DNA of 64,000 nucleotides. Origin: Skermanella aerolata KACC 11604 (GTDB lineage Bacteria > Pseudomonadota > Alphaproteobacteria > Azospirillales > Azospirillaceae). Every line of letters starts with the position of its first letter. Position 1 is the stretch's first letter. The notes under the pieces are model-generated. The model was not told the DNA's origin and made no database searches. It saw nothing but the letters and a program-made list of their open reading frames with translations. This document shows, one piece after another, positions 44,844 through 54,500 of the stretch. The DNA lies in the NCBI RefSeq assembly GCF_000936425.1, contig NZ_AVFK01000018.1:86710-150709 (forward strand), written 5' to 3'. The position numbers were made by a program, and so were the translations under genes.

Positions 44844-44859
44844 TTCTTGTATACAAGAA
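44844..44859. promoter_or_regulatory. MatR-type operator between matR and matA
   Basis: TTCTTGTATACAAGAA is a perfect 16-bp palindrome with the TTGTA/TACAA core known for MatR and other FCD-GntR regulators. It lies 17 bp before the matR start. A TTGACA box (44863-44868) directed toward matA begins four bases away, so one site could control both directions. Confidence 0.82.
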
Positions 44860-44976
44860 CGGTTGACATTGTGCGCAAAAGGCGGCTTCATGATGCACAA
44901 CGGCGCTTATCGCATACAAGACCCAGTGTGGAGGAAGACCGATGCGAAATCCAGTAACGGTGGCGAGGCCTGCGGA

Positions 44977-46416
44977 ATGACGACGAGCACTTCGTTTCTG
45001 GGCGACCTGATGGTTTCCATCGCGGACCGGGGGCGCTCGCTGCTTGGAATGCAGGGCGGTCACGGCGACTCCGCCGGCCGGACCGACGTGGCGGCGCTGT
45101 TCGAGGCGCTGCTGAGCGGCCGTGGCGAGGCGTCGGGCGTGGCACTCGCCGCTGAAATCCTGAGCGTCTGGCAGAAGCTGGACACCGATGGCCGGCGGGC
45201 CTTCCTGACGACCCTGGCCGAGCGCTTCGGTCCCGACCGGGCGAAGCTGGACCGCGCGATCGAGATCTACCGCGCGGAGCCCAACGCCAAGACGATCATG
45301 ACCCTCCACAAGGCGGCCGAGCCGCGCCGGCAGGAGGTGATCCGCCGCCTCAACCTGGCGCCCCACGGCACCGAGGCGCTGGTCCGCATCCGCGAGGAGC
45401 TGGCCCGGCATCTCAAGACGCATCCGGACCTGGAAGCGCTGGACGCCGATTTCGCGCATCTATTCTCGTCCTGGTTCAACCGGGGTTTCCTGGTGCTGCG
45501 CCGGATCGACTGGACGACGCCGGCGAACATCCTGGAGAAGATCATCCGCTACGAGGCGGTCCACACCATCCGGGACTGGAACGACCTGCGCCGGCGGCTG
45601 GAGCCTTCGGACCGGCGCTGCTTCGCCTTCTTCCACCCGCAGCTGCTGGACGAGCCGCTGATTTTCGTCCAGGTGGCGCTGTCGAAGGAGATCCCGGCCG
45701 CCATCGGCACGCTGCTGGCGGAGGACCGCGAGCCGATCGCCGCCGATGAGGCGACCACCGCCGTCTTCTACTCGATCTCCAACTGCCAGGAAGGGCTGCG
45801 GGGCGTTTCGTTCGGCAATTTCCTGATCAAGCAGGTGGTCGAGGACCTGAAGCGCGAGTTGCCGGACTTGAATACCTTCGTGACGCTGTCGCCGGTACCC
45901 GGATTCGCCGGCTGGCTGGCCTCCCAGCGGGCCGACGAGGAGTCCGCCATGGTATCGGCCCAGGACAGGGCGGCGTTGGCCCTGCTCGACCGGCCGGACT
46001 GGACCGAGGATGCCGGCAAGCGGGAAGCCGTCAAGGCAGCCCTGATCCCCGTCGCCGCCGCCTATATGCTGAAGGCCCGGTCGGCCTCGGGCAAGCCGGT
46101 CGATCCGGTCGCGCGCTTCCACCTGGGCAACGGCGCCCGGCTGGAGCGGATGAACTTCCTGGGCGACCTGTCGCCGCGCGGAATGAAGCAGGCGCATGGC
46201 CTGATGGTCAATTATCTTTATAAGCTGGACGACATCGAGACCAACCACGAGCTTTTCGCCACCAAGGGCGAGGTTGTGGCGGCTCCCGCCGTCCGGAAAC
46301 TGCTGTCCAAGGCAGCCGCTCCGAAGCAGGAAAGCCAGAAAGGCAAGGCGTCCGGGAGCCAGGACAAAGTCCAGGCCGCATCCCAAGGTGAAGTTCGGGC
46401 CAAAGAGCAGGAATAA
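44977..46416 (+). CDS. matA: Malonyl-CoA decarboxylase
   Basis: A 479-aa enzyme that converts malonyl-CoA to acetyl-CoA and CO2. An N-terminal helical domain (about 1-160) precedes a GNAT-fold catalytic domain, with AFFHPQLLDEPLIFVQVALS, FYSISNCQEGLRGVSFGNFL and the C-terminal HLGNGARLERMNFLGDLSPR. The last carries conserved histidine, asparagine and arginine. The start at 44977 (MTTSTSFLGDLMVSIA) is chosen because the in-frame extension to 44863 covers the promoter. The tail (about 440-479) is Lys/Gln-rich and low in complexity. It is four bases before matB. Confidence 0.93.
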   Translation: MTTSTSFLGDLMVSIADRGRSLLGMQGGHGDSAGRTDVAALFEALLSGRGEASGVALAAEILSVWQKLDTDGRRAFLTTLAERFGPDRAKLDRAIEIYRAEPNAKTIMTLHKAAEPRRQEVIRRLNLAPHGTEALVRIREELARHLKTHPDLEALDADFAHLFSSWFNRGFLVLRRIDWTTPANILEKIIRYEAVHTIRDWNDLRRRLEPSDRRCFAFFHPQLLDEPLIFVQVALSKEIPAAIGTLLAEDREPIAADEATTAVFYSISNCQEGLRGVSFGNFLIKQVVEDLKRELPDLNTFVTLSPVPGFAGWLASQRADEESAMVSAQDRAALALLDRPDWTEDAGKREAVKAALIPVAAAYMLKARSASGKPVDPVARFHLGNGARLERMNFLGDLSPRGMKQAHGLMVNYLYKLDDIETNHELFATKGEVVAAPAVRKLLSKAAAPKQESQKGKASGSQDKVQAASQGEVRAKEQE

Positions 46417-46420
46417 CGGA

Positions 46421-47947
46421 ATGAGCAACCATCTCTTCGCGCTGATGCGCAGCCACATGCCGGCCGCAGACCGGACTTTCATCGAGCAGCCCAGCGGCGT
46501 CGTTACCTATGGCGGTGCGGTCAATCTATCCGGCAGGATCGCCAACCTGCTGGTCCGGCGCGGAGTGGAGCCCGGCGACCGCGTGGCGGTCCAGACGGAA
46601 AAGAGCGCCGAGGCGATCGTGCTCTATCTGGCCTGCATCCGGGCCGGCGCCGTCTATCTGCCGCTCAACACCGCTTATACCCTGACGGAACTGGATTATT
46701 TCATCGGCGACGCCGAACCCAAGGTGGTCGTCTGCTCGCCGGAGGGCAAGGTGGGACTGGAACCGCTGGCGCGGTCCAAGGGCGTCGCGGCGGTCGAGAC
46801 CCTGGGCACGGGTGGAGCCGGTTCCCTGCTGGAAGCGGCGGCGGGCATGCCGGCCGAGTTCGCCGATATCGACCGGGGGCCGGACGATCTGGCGGCTTTC
46901 CTCTACACCTCGGGCACGACGGGGCGGTCCAAGGGCGCCATGCTGAGCCACGACAACCTGGCGTCCAATGCGCGGACGCTGGCCGAGGTCTGGCGCTTCA
47001 CGGGCGACGACGTCCTACTTCACGCGTTGCCGATCTTCCATACCCACGGCCTGTTCGTCGCGACCAACGTCACGCTGATGGCCGGGTCGTCGATGATCTT
47101 CGCGTCGCGCTTCGACCCGGACGAGATGCTGAGGCTGATGTCCAGGGCCACAGTCATGATGGGCGTCCCGACCTTCTACGTGCGTCTGCTCCAGCATCCG
47201 GGGCTGACCCGCGAGGCGACGGCACATATGCGGCTGTTCGTGTCCGGGTCGGCGCCACTGCTGACGGAAACGCACGAGGCCTGGGCCGAGCGGACCGGAC
47301 ACCGCATCCTGGAACGCTACGGCATGACCGAGACCAACATGAACACGTCCAACCCGTATGACGGCGACCGCGTCGCCGGTACGGTCGGGATGCCGCTGCC
47401 GGGGGTCGAGGTCCGGGTCGTCGATCCGGAGAACGGCACGCCGCTGGCACAGGGCGAGATCGGGATGATCGAAGTCAAGGGGCCGAACGTCTTCAAGGGA
47501 TATTGGCGTATGCCGGAGAAGACGGCGTCGGAATTTCGGACCGACGGCTTCTTCATCACCGGCGATCTCGGCAAGATCGACGAGCGCGGCTATGTCCACA
47601 TCGTCGGCCGCGGCAAGGACCTTGTCATCACCGGCGGCTACAACGTCTATCCCAAGGAGATCGAGGTCGAGATCGACGCCCTGCCCGGCGTATTCGAAAG
47701 CGCCGTGATTGGCGTGCCGCACGCGGACTTCGGCGAGGGCGTCACGGCCGTCGTCGTGCCGAAGAAGGGAGCCGACCTGGACGAGCGCGGCGTGCTGGCG
47801 GCCCTGGACGGCAGGCTGGCGAAGTACAAGCAGCCTAAACGCGTGCTGTTCGTCGATGAGCTTCCACGCAATACCATGGGCAAGGTGCAGAAGAACCTTC
47901 TGCGGGAGTCCTACAAGGACATCTACGATCGCTCGCGCAAGGCCTGA
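46421..47947 (+). CDS. matB: Malonyl-CoA synthetase
   Basis: A 508-aa acyl-adenylate-forming ligase that activates malonate with CoA and ATP. The P-loop is FLYTSGTTGRSKGAMLSHDN, the A5 region is RYGMTETNMNTSNPYDG, and the hinge and catalytic lysine lie in ITGGYNVYPKEIE and PRNTMGKVQKNLLRE. Substrate segments agree with MatB from Rhizobium. The start is ATG 46421, four bases after the matA stop. No malonate transporter (matC) is adjacent, so uptake must be encoded elsewhere. Confidence 0.93.
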   Translation: MSNHLFALMRSHMPAADRTFIEQPSGVVTYGGAVNLSGRIANLLVRRGVEPGDRVAVQTEKSAEAIVLYLACIRAGAVYLPLNTAYTLTELDYFIGDAEPKVVVCSPEGKVGLEPLARSKGVAAVETLGTGGAGSLLEAAAGMPAEFADIDRGPDDLAAFLYTSGTTGRSKGAMLSHDNLASNARTLAEVWRFTGDDVLLHALPIFHTHGLFVATNVTLMAGSSMIFASRFDPDEMLRLMSRATVMMGVPTFYVRLLQHPGLTREATAHMRLFVSGSAPLLTETHEAWAERTGHRILERYGMTETNMNTSNPYDGDRVAGTVGMPLPGVEVRVVDPENGTPLAQGEIGMIEVKGPNVFKGYWRMPEKTASEFRTDGFFITGDLGKIDERGYVHIVGRGKDLVITGGYNVYPKEIEVEIDALPGVFESAVIGVPHADFGEGVTAVVVPKKGADLDERGVLAALDGRLAKYKQPKRVLFVDELPRNTMGKVQKNLLRESYKDIYDRSRKA

Positions 47948-47962
47948 TCTCCGTCAGTTCCG

Positions 47963-48010
47963 GGCGTCGATCAGCCGGCGGATCCGACCCTGGGATCCGC
48001 CGTCGACGCC
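47963..48010 (+). terminator. Two-step hairpin after matB
   Basis: The inner stem GGCGGATCC (47977-47985) pairs with GGATCCGCC (47993-48001). The outer stem GGCGTCGA (47963-47970) pairs with TCGACGCC (48003-48010). It begins 15 bases after the matB stop and has no T-run. Confidence 0.6.
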
Positions 48011-48122
48011 GCATGTCCGTTCGATGAAGTTGATGCCACCTCTGGTCAAAGCGTGTTTCAAACCCAGGTGAGCTAGTCTCATGCCGCCTTGACCAAAGGC
48101 TTGACCATCAGCACGAGTTGAT

Positions 48123-49808
48123 ATGCCCACTTTGTCCGCGAGCCGGCGCTTTCTCCAGTTACGCACGATTTCTGGAGTGGTTCTGTTTGCCTATGTGCTG
48201 ACGCACATGCTGAACCACTCCTTGGGACTGGCATCGCTCCAGGCGATGGACGAGTGGCGCTGGATCCTTTCCTGGCAGTTTCCCGGCGGCTGGATGGTCG
48301 TCCTGGCCGCCGCCCTGACGCATTCGGCCCATGCGCTATGGTCGCTGTACGACCGGCGGGTGATGCGGATGCCGTCGTGGCAGGTCATGCAGCTGCTGCT
48401 CGGGCTGTCGATCCCATTCCTGCTGGTGGAGCATGTCCTGGGCACGCGCGCAGTTTCCGAACTCTACGGCGTCAACCCGAACTATGCCCTGGTGCAGCTG
48501 ACCTACTGGCGGCTGGCCCCGCATCTGGGTGTGCTTCAAAGCGTCGTCATGATCGTGTCGTGGGTCCATGGCTGCATGGGACTGCATTTCTGGCTGAGGC
48601 TGCGGCCCTGGTACAGGGCGGTGGCGCCGGGACTGTTCACCCTGGCCGTGCTGGTGCCGACGCTGGCGCTGCTCGGCTTCGTCGTCTCTGGACGGGCGCT
48701 CCTGGTCGAAACCGAGGATAGCGCGGTCATTTCGCTGATCATCGCCAACGCGCGCGTCCCGGGGCCGCAGACCGCCGCCTTCGTTTCGGAAACGGGACTG
48801 ATGTTCCGCTACGGCTTCGCGGCGCTGATCGTCCTGACGCTGGTCGCCCGCATCGTCCGCAATCTCTTTTCGTCCCGGTTCGGCACCTTCACCCTGACCT
48901 ATGCGGACGGTCCCGTCGTGACGCTGCTGCCGGGCGCCAGCATCCTGGAGATGAGCCGCGCCTACGCCGTTCCCCATGCCTCGGTCTGCGGCGGGCGGGG
49001 GCGGTGTTCGACCTGCCGGGTCAGCGTCGGCGCGGGCCGGGAGCATCTGCCACCGCCTTCGTCTACCGAGCGGAAGGTCCTGACCCGGATCGGCGCCGCG
49101 GACGATGTCCGGCTCGCCTGTCAGGTCAGACCCCGGCACAGCCTGGTGGTGCGGACGCTGATGCCCCCCGCGTCCACCCCGGAACTGGCTCTCCAGCCGT
49201 CGACGCATCTGGAGGGACAGGAAAGGGAAGTCGTGATCCTGTTCGCCGATCTTCGCGGATTCACGACGCTTGCCGAATCGCGCCTGCCCTATGACGTGGT
49301 CTTCATCCTGAACCGCTATTTCGAGGCGGTCGGACAGGCGGTCGAGGGCAACAACGGACATATCGACAAGTTCATCGGCGACGGCGTGATGGCGCTGTTC
49401 GGCACCGAGGACGATCCGGCACGGGCCGCCGCCGACGCGCTGGCGGCTGCGGGCGCCATCGCGACGCGGATCGCGCGCCTGAACGTCGAGCTGGAGCACG
49501 ACCTGCCGACGCCGCTGCGGGTCGCGATCGGCGTCCATTCCGGGACCGTGATCCTGGGAGAAATGGGTTATGGCACCGCGCGGTCCTTCACCGCCATCGG
49601 CGACCCGGTCAACACGACGGCCCGGCTGGAGCAGATCGCGAAGGACAACAATGTCGAGCTGGTGGTTAGCCGCGAGGTCGAGGCCCATGCGGGCATCGAC
49701 CTTGGCGACCATCCGCTTCAGTTCGTGCCGGTCAGGGGGCGCCGGGCGGCGCTGGAGATCAGGCTTATCCCGAAGGCGGATGGGCTGCGCGAGAAGGTGC
49801 CGCAGTAG
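48123..49808 (+). CDS. Membrane class III adenylate cyclase with [2Fe-2S] ferredoxin domain
   Basis: A 561-aa three-part protein. Residues 1-250 have about six membrane helices with histidines near the membrane (H28, H32, H67, H70, H104, H134, H149, H155), resembling the haem-b anchor of succinate dehydrogenase or S. meliloti CyaC. Residues about 255-345 form a ferredoxin domain with C289-x5-C295-x2-C298 and C333, the adrenodoxin-type pattern. Residues about 365-550 are a class III cyclase domain with metal aspartates D375 (FADLRGF) and D420 (FIGDGVMALFG), K416, and DPVNTTARLEQIAK. It probably makes cAMP in response to redox or quinone state; the signal is inference. Confidence 0.88.
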   Translation: MPTLSASRRFLQLRTISGVVLFAYVLTHMLNHSLGLASLQAMDEWRWILSWQFPGGWMVVLAAALTHSAHALWSLYDRRVMRMPSWQVMQLLLGLSIPFLLVEHVLGTRAVSELYGVNPNYALVQLTYWRLAPHLGVLQSVVMIVSWVHGCMGLHFWLRLRPWYRAVAPGLFTLAVLVPTLALLGFVVSGRALLVETEDSAVISLIIANARVPGPQTAAFVSETGLMFRYGFAALIVLTLVARIVRNLFSSRFGTFTLTYADGPVVTLLPGASILEMSRAYAVPHASVCGGRGRCSTCRVSVGAGREHLPPPSSTERKVLTRIGAADDVRLACQVRPRHSLVVRTLMPPASTPELALQPSTHLEGQEREVVILFADLRGFTTLAESRLPYDVVFILNRYFEAVGQAVEGNNGHIDKFIGDGVMALFGTEDDPARAAADALAAAGAIATRIARLNVELEHDLPTPLRVAIGVHSGTVILGEMGYGTARSFTAIGDPVNTTARLEQIAKDNNVELVVSREVEAHAGIDLGDHPLQFVPVRGRRAALEIRLIPKADGLREKVPQ

Positions 49809-49851
49809 AAGGGGTTTTTGGCGTTGGGTCGGTAAGCAGACCTGATGACGG

Positions 49852-49936
49852 GAGATGCCAAGATCAAGTCTTGGCATGACGGATTAAGACACATTACCTG
49901 CAAACTCGTCATGCCAAGACTTGATCTTGGCATCTC
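49852..49936. repeat. Perfect 30-bp inverted repeat between convergent genes
   Basis: The arms 49852-49881 and 49907-49936 are exact reverse complements, with a 25-bp spacer, and each contains GATCAAGTCTTGGCATGACG or its complement. Each arm also has an internal palindrome around AAGATCAAGTCTT. It lies between the stops of the cyclase and MATE genes, and the motif resembles widespread alphaproteobacterial intergenic palindromes (CATGCC-GACTTGATC-GGCATC). Confidence 0.85.
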
Positions 49937-49961
49937 TCAGTGTAGGTTTCTTTATTCGATT

Positions 49962-51398
49962 CTACCCTTTCGGAGTTCGCGACGCGGAAGCCGTAAGCGT
50001 CGCGAGGGCGGCCTTGCCGGTGGCTGGGACGGGGGCGGGAGCGCTCCAGTCCGGCTGATCTCGGCGGTCGAGGTCGCGTCCGAGCCGGCCGACGACGCGG
50101 AATGCGGTCAGCAAGGCCGCCAGTCCGAAGATCAGGGCGCCGGCCATCTGGCCGTAGAGGACACCCTCGGCCTGCCACATCCAGGCGCCCAGCGTCACGA
50201 AAGGGATCGTTCCGAGCGTCGCCCGACCCCAGTTGAACACGGTCGAGAGCAGCGGGAATCCAAGGTTGTTGAAGGCGGAGTTGGCGACGAACAGGCAGCC
50301 GACGAACAGGAAGCCGCCGGCCGCCACGTTGCAGAACAGCCGGACGAGATCGGCCGTGATCCCGGTAGCCGAGAAGATGCGGACGACGATGTCCTGCCCC
50401 AGGAACAGCAGCAGCCAGACGCTGAGCACATAGCCCAGCATTACGAACAGGGCAGCCCGGAGTGTTTCCGCGATCCGGTCGTAGCGATGGGCACCGAGAT
50501 TCTGGGCGAAGATCGGGCCGACCGCTCCGGTCAAGGCGAAGATGACGCCGAACGCCACCGGCACGATCCGATCGGCGATGGCCAGCCCAGCGACAGCCGC
50601 GTCGCCGAATTTGGCCATGCTGTAGGTGACGTAGGCGGAAGCGACCGGAGTCGCGATGTTCGTGAGGGTAGCGGGACCGGCGACGCTGAACAGCGCCTTG
50701 CCGTCGGGGATCAGGGACGACGCCTTTGGCCATGCCACCAGATCATGGACCCGCACCGCTCCGTGCCAGCCGATATAGAACAGGACGCCGCGCGACAGGA
50801 GTGCCGCGATGGCGGCGCCGACGAGGTCCAGGTCGAAGCCGAAGATCAGGATCGGGTCGAGCACCGCCGTGGCGAGGCCGGCGAACAGCGTGACGTTCAT
50901 CGCCCGCCGGGCATCGCCGACGGCCCGCAGCAGGGCCGACAGGCACATGCCGATGCCGAGGAGCGGCAGGGTCGGCGACACGATCCGAAGGTAGCTGACG
51001 GCGAACAGCTTGGTTTCGTCATGGGCCCCGAGCGCCGACAGGATCGGGTCGAGGAAGGGAATGGTCAGCAGGCCGATGGCGGTGGTGACCAAGCCCATCC
51101 AGACGAGGCTGGACCCTGCCAGCCGCCGCGCCTGTTCCCGGTCGCCGGCGCCGATAGCACGGGCGACTATGGCCCCTGCCCCGATGGTCAGGCCGATGCA
51201 GAGCGATATCTGGAAGAACAGGACGGCGCCGGCGAACCCCACGGCCGCCGCCAGTTCCTTGACGCCCAGGATGGAGATATAGAACAGGTTGGCGAGATCG
51301 ACCGCGAACACCGCCATCAGTCCGATCGAGCCTGTCGTCGTCATGACGGCGACGTGGCGCAGCGGCGACCCCGTCGTGAATTTCGCGCCGGCGGCCAT
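49962..51398 (-). CDS. MATE family multidrug/Na+ antiporter
   Basis: A 478-aa inner-membrane protein with 12 hydrophobic segments in two homologous halves (for example TGSIGLMAVFAVDLANLFYI and, in the second half, PVAFGVIFALTGAVGPIFAQ followed by NLGAH). These match NorM/DinF-type exporters driven by H+ or Na+. The ATG at 51398 (MAAGAKF) has AGGGGA about eight bases upstream; ATG 51416 would add six residues. The C-terminal tail is Pro/Ala-rich. Convergent with the cyclase gene. Confidence 0.9.
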   Translation of the reverse strand: MAAGAKFTTGSPLRHVAVMTTTGSIGLMAVFAVDLANLFYISILGVKELAAAVGFAGAVLFFQISLCIGLTIGAGAIVARAIGAGDREQARRLAGSSLVWMGLVTTAIGLLTIPFLDPILSALGAHDETKLFAVSYLRIVSPTLPLLGIGMCLSALLRAVGDARRAMNVTLFAGLATAVLDPILIFGFDLDLVGAAIAALLSRGVLFYIGWHGAVRVHDLVAWPKASSLIPDGKALFSVAGPATLTNIATPVASAYVTYSMAKFGDAAVAGLAIADRIVPVAFGVIFALTGAVGPIFAQNLGAHRYDRIAETLRAALFVMLGYVLSVWLLLFLGQDIVVRIFSATGITADLVRLFCNVAAGGFLFVGCLFVANSAFNNLGFPLLSTVFNWGRATLGTIPFVTLGAWMWQAEGVLYGQMAGALIFGLAALLTAFRVVGRLGRDLDRRDQPDWSAPAPVPATGKAALATLTASASRTPKG

Positions 51399-51591
51399 AA
51401 TTTCGTCCCCTGTCATGCAAGTCGGGCAAAGCTATACCGTTCGCAACAGCCTGTCGCCGAGGTCCTCGCCCATTATTCGGATCCGCAACGGTTCATAGTT
51501 ATGTGGCGTTGAGGGGATGGAATCGGTATTCTCCCCCTTCGCCGTTTTTTCCCGCCGCTTGAGCCTTCGTAACATTCAGTCTTCAAAATAC

Positions 51592-54500
51592 ATGTCAACG
51601 GCCAACCACACTGCGCGGGCCTCGTCCCCCGCCGTCGCCCCCGTTCCCTTTGCCGAAGAGGACCTGTCGAGGGTCTTCGACCAGAAAACCCTCCAGCGTG
51701 GCCGCAGTCTGGTCCTGCTGGGAGAGGTGCGCCTGGGTCCGGCGGAAGATCGCATAAGGGCCACGGTTTCGGACCTGGGGCGGACGCACGAGGTGACTGT
51801 GTCGCCGGTCCACCGCGCCCAAAGGGTGGCCCTGGACCGCACCTGCACTTGCGCCAGGCCCGCCTGTGCCCATATGGCGGCGGCGGCGCTGCTGGCGCTG
51901 GATACAAGGCCGCAGTGGCGGCGGCCCGTTCAAACATCGATGATCGATTTGCTCAAGACGAAACCTGGTGAAGTCATGAAATCCGCGGCACCGAAGCCGG
52001 CGGCGGCGCCTGTCCAGACGCGGGCGATCCCCAAGGCGTTCTGGACCATCGAGCCGGGACAGGGCGACGTCGCCCTGTTCGTCACCGCGACCCTGGATAC
52101 CGGCAACGGCGTTGAGATGCCCGCCACCCCGCGCGAGATCATCGAGAAGGTTGCCGGGATCGAGCAGGCGGGGACCGACCGGACGGTCGCGCGATTGCTC
52201 GGCTCCGGCGGGATGATCCGCACGGCGGTCCCGAAGGGCAAGGCTGACGGCGTCGACAAGATGCTGCGCTGCCTGCTGGCGACGGAACGCCTGCGCTGGC
52301 ATACCGGCGCCGTGCTGAGCGGCGTCGTCACGACAGGCGAGCCGAAGCGGACGGTCCGCGCCTTTCGCGACCCCAGGACGAACAAGCTGCTGCCGACGGG
52401 GTTGCCCGAAGGCGGCGCGCTGATCAAGGGGCTGGGCTACTGGTGCGTCGATCCGGGAGCCGGCCAAATCTTCCCGGTTGAGCTTCAGATCGTCATGGCG
52501 CCGAAATCGGCCGGCGCTGTGCCCATCCCGCAGAAGCCGGTGATCACGACCCGCAAGGCGATGAAGAAGGCGGCGCCGCGAATGGTCGCCGCCGACCCGC
52601 CGCCTCGCATGCCGAAGTCCGAGGCCGCCGTCATCATCGAGCGCAGCCCGGTCGTCACGGCGCGGCTGAGCCGCGTGACATCGCCCGGCGAAGGCCTGAT
52701 CGACATCCTTCGGCTGTCGTTCGACTACGGTGAGAAGGACCGGCCCGCCGAGATCGAGCCGGACGACCAGAGGCAGTTCGCCAAGATCGAGGAGGGTGAC
52801 GGCCCGCCCCTGTTCGCCCGTCGCGACAAGGTGGCCGAGCAGGCCGCCATGGTGCGGCTTGCGCAGATCGGATTCGCCCAGCTCAGGATCGAGCCGCCGA
52901 AGGGCACGCTGAACGACCGCGGGACGCGCGTTCACCGGATGGCCGGCAAGGATGTCGACGGCGCGTGGCGCTCGTTCTTCACGACCCATGTCCCTGATCT
53001 GGAAAAGGAAGGCTGGAAGATCGACATCGGCTCCGATTTCGGGACCCGGATGATCGAGCCGACCGGCGATGTCGGCGTCGTGGTGCGCGATGCCGGCGAA
53101 GGCTGGTTCGACATGGATATCGGCGTCGAGGTCGATGGCCTGCGCCGGCCGCTGCTGCCGATCCTGGCCCGACTGATCGATCGGGGCGGCATGGCCGCGA
53201 CCAAGGTGATCGACGGCAAGGCGCAGATCGTGCTCGATGACGGGAGCGTGCTGGCGCTGCCGGCCGAACGGGTGGAGCGGCTGTTCAGCGTGCTGGAGGC
53301 GATGCTGGACAGCGGGCGCCGGTTGGACGAAAAGATCCAGGTGCCGCTGGCGGAAGCCGACCTGCTGATCGACATCGACGATCTGGTGTCCAGGCGGCCC
53401 GACGAGACGAAGCAGATCGAAAGCTTCCTCCGCAAGCTGCGCGACGACGATGTCCTGCCGGAGGTCCAGCCGCCGGTCAGCTTCCAGGGCGAACTGCGCG
53501 ACTATCAGCGGACCGGCCTGGCGTGGCTCCAGAGCCTCGCCGCCAACGACGTCGCCGGCATCCTGGCCGACGACATGGGGTTGGGCAAGACGGCGCAGAC
53601 GCTGGCGCATATAGCGCTGGAGCACGAGCAGGGCCGGATGACCGATCCGTGCCTCGTCGTGGTGCCGACCAGTCTGGTCCACAACTGGACCAGCGAGGCG
53701 AAGCGGTTCGTCCCGCACCTGCGGACGCTGGTGCTGCACGGACTGGACCGGCACGAGAAGCGGAACGAGGTCGACTCGGCGCAGATCGTGGTGACCACCT
53801 ATGGCGTGGTCGCGCGCGACATCGACCTGATGCGCGACTTCATGTGGCATCTGGTGGTGCTGGACGAAGCGCAGGCGATCAAGAATCCGGACAGCCGGGC
53901 CACCCGCGCGGTCTGCGGCCTGAGCGCCCGCCATCGCCTGTGCCTGTCGGGCACGCCGGTCGAGAACAACCTGGGCGAGCTGTGGGCTCAGTTCGCGTTC
54001 CTGATGCCGGGGCTGCTGGGCGACCGCAAGGACTTCCAGAAGCGCTTCCGGACGCCGATCGAGAAGCGCGGCGACGCCACTCGGGCATCCCATCTGGTCC
54101 GCCGCACCCGCCCCTTCCTGCTGCGCCGGACCAAGGCGGAGGTAGCCAAGGAGCTGCCGCCGAAGACCGAGGTCATCCGCCACATCGACCTGGGCCAGGA
54201 GCAGCGCGACCTGTACGAGACGATCCGGCTGTCGGTCCACGAGAAGGTCCGCGCCGCCATCGCCGACAGCGGGCTGTCGCGGAACGCCATCACGGTGATC
54301 GACGCCCTGCTGAAGCTTCGGCAGGTCTGCTGCGACCCCCGCCTGGTCAAGATCGCGGCGGCTGCCGCCGTGGCCGAGAGCGCAAAGCTGGACGGCCTGA
54401 TCGAGATGGTCAGCGAGATGGTGCCGGAGGGCCGGCGCATCCTGATCTTCTCGCAGTTCACGTCGATGCTGGAACTGATCAAGCCGGAGCTGAAGAAGGC

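Noticed and set aside
49845..51512. Plus-strand frame of 555 codons opposite the MATE exporter
   Set aside because: Strongly hydrophilic and low in complexity; the reverse strand encodes a clear 12-helix transporter.
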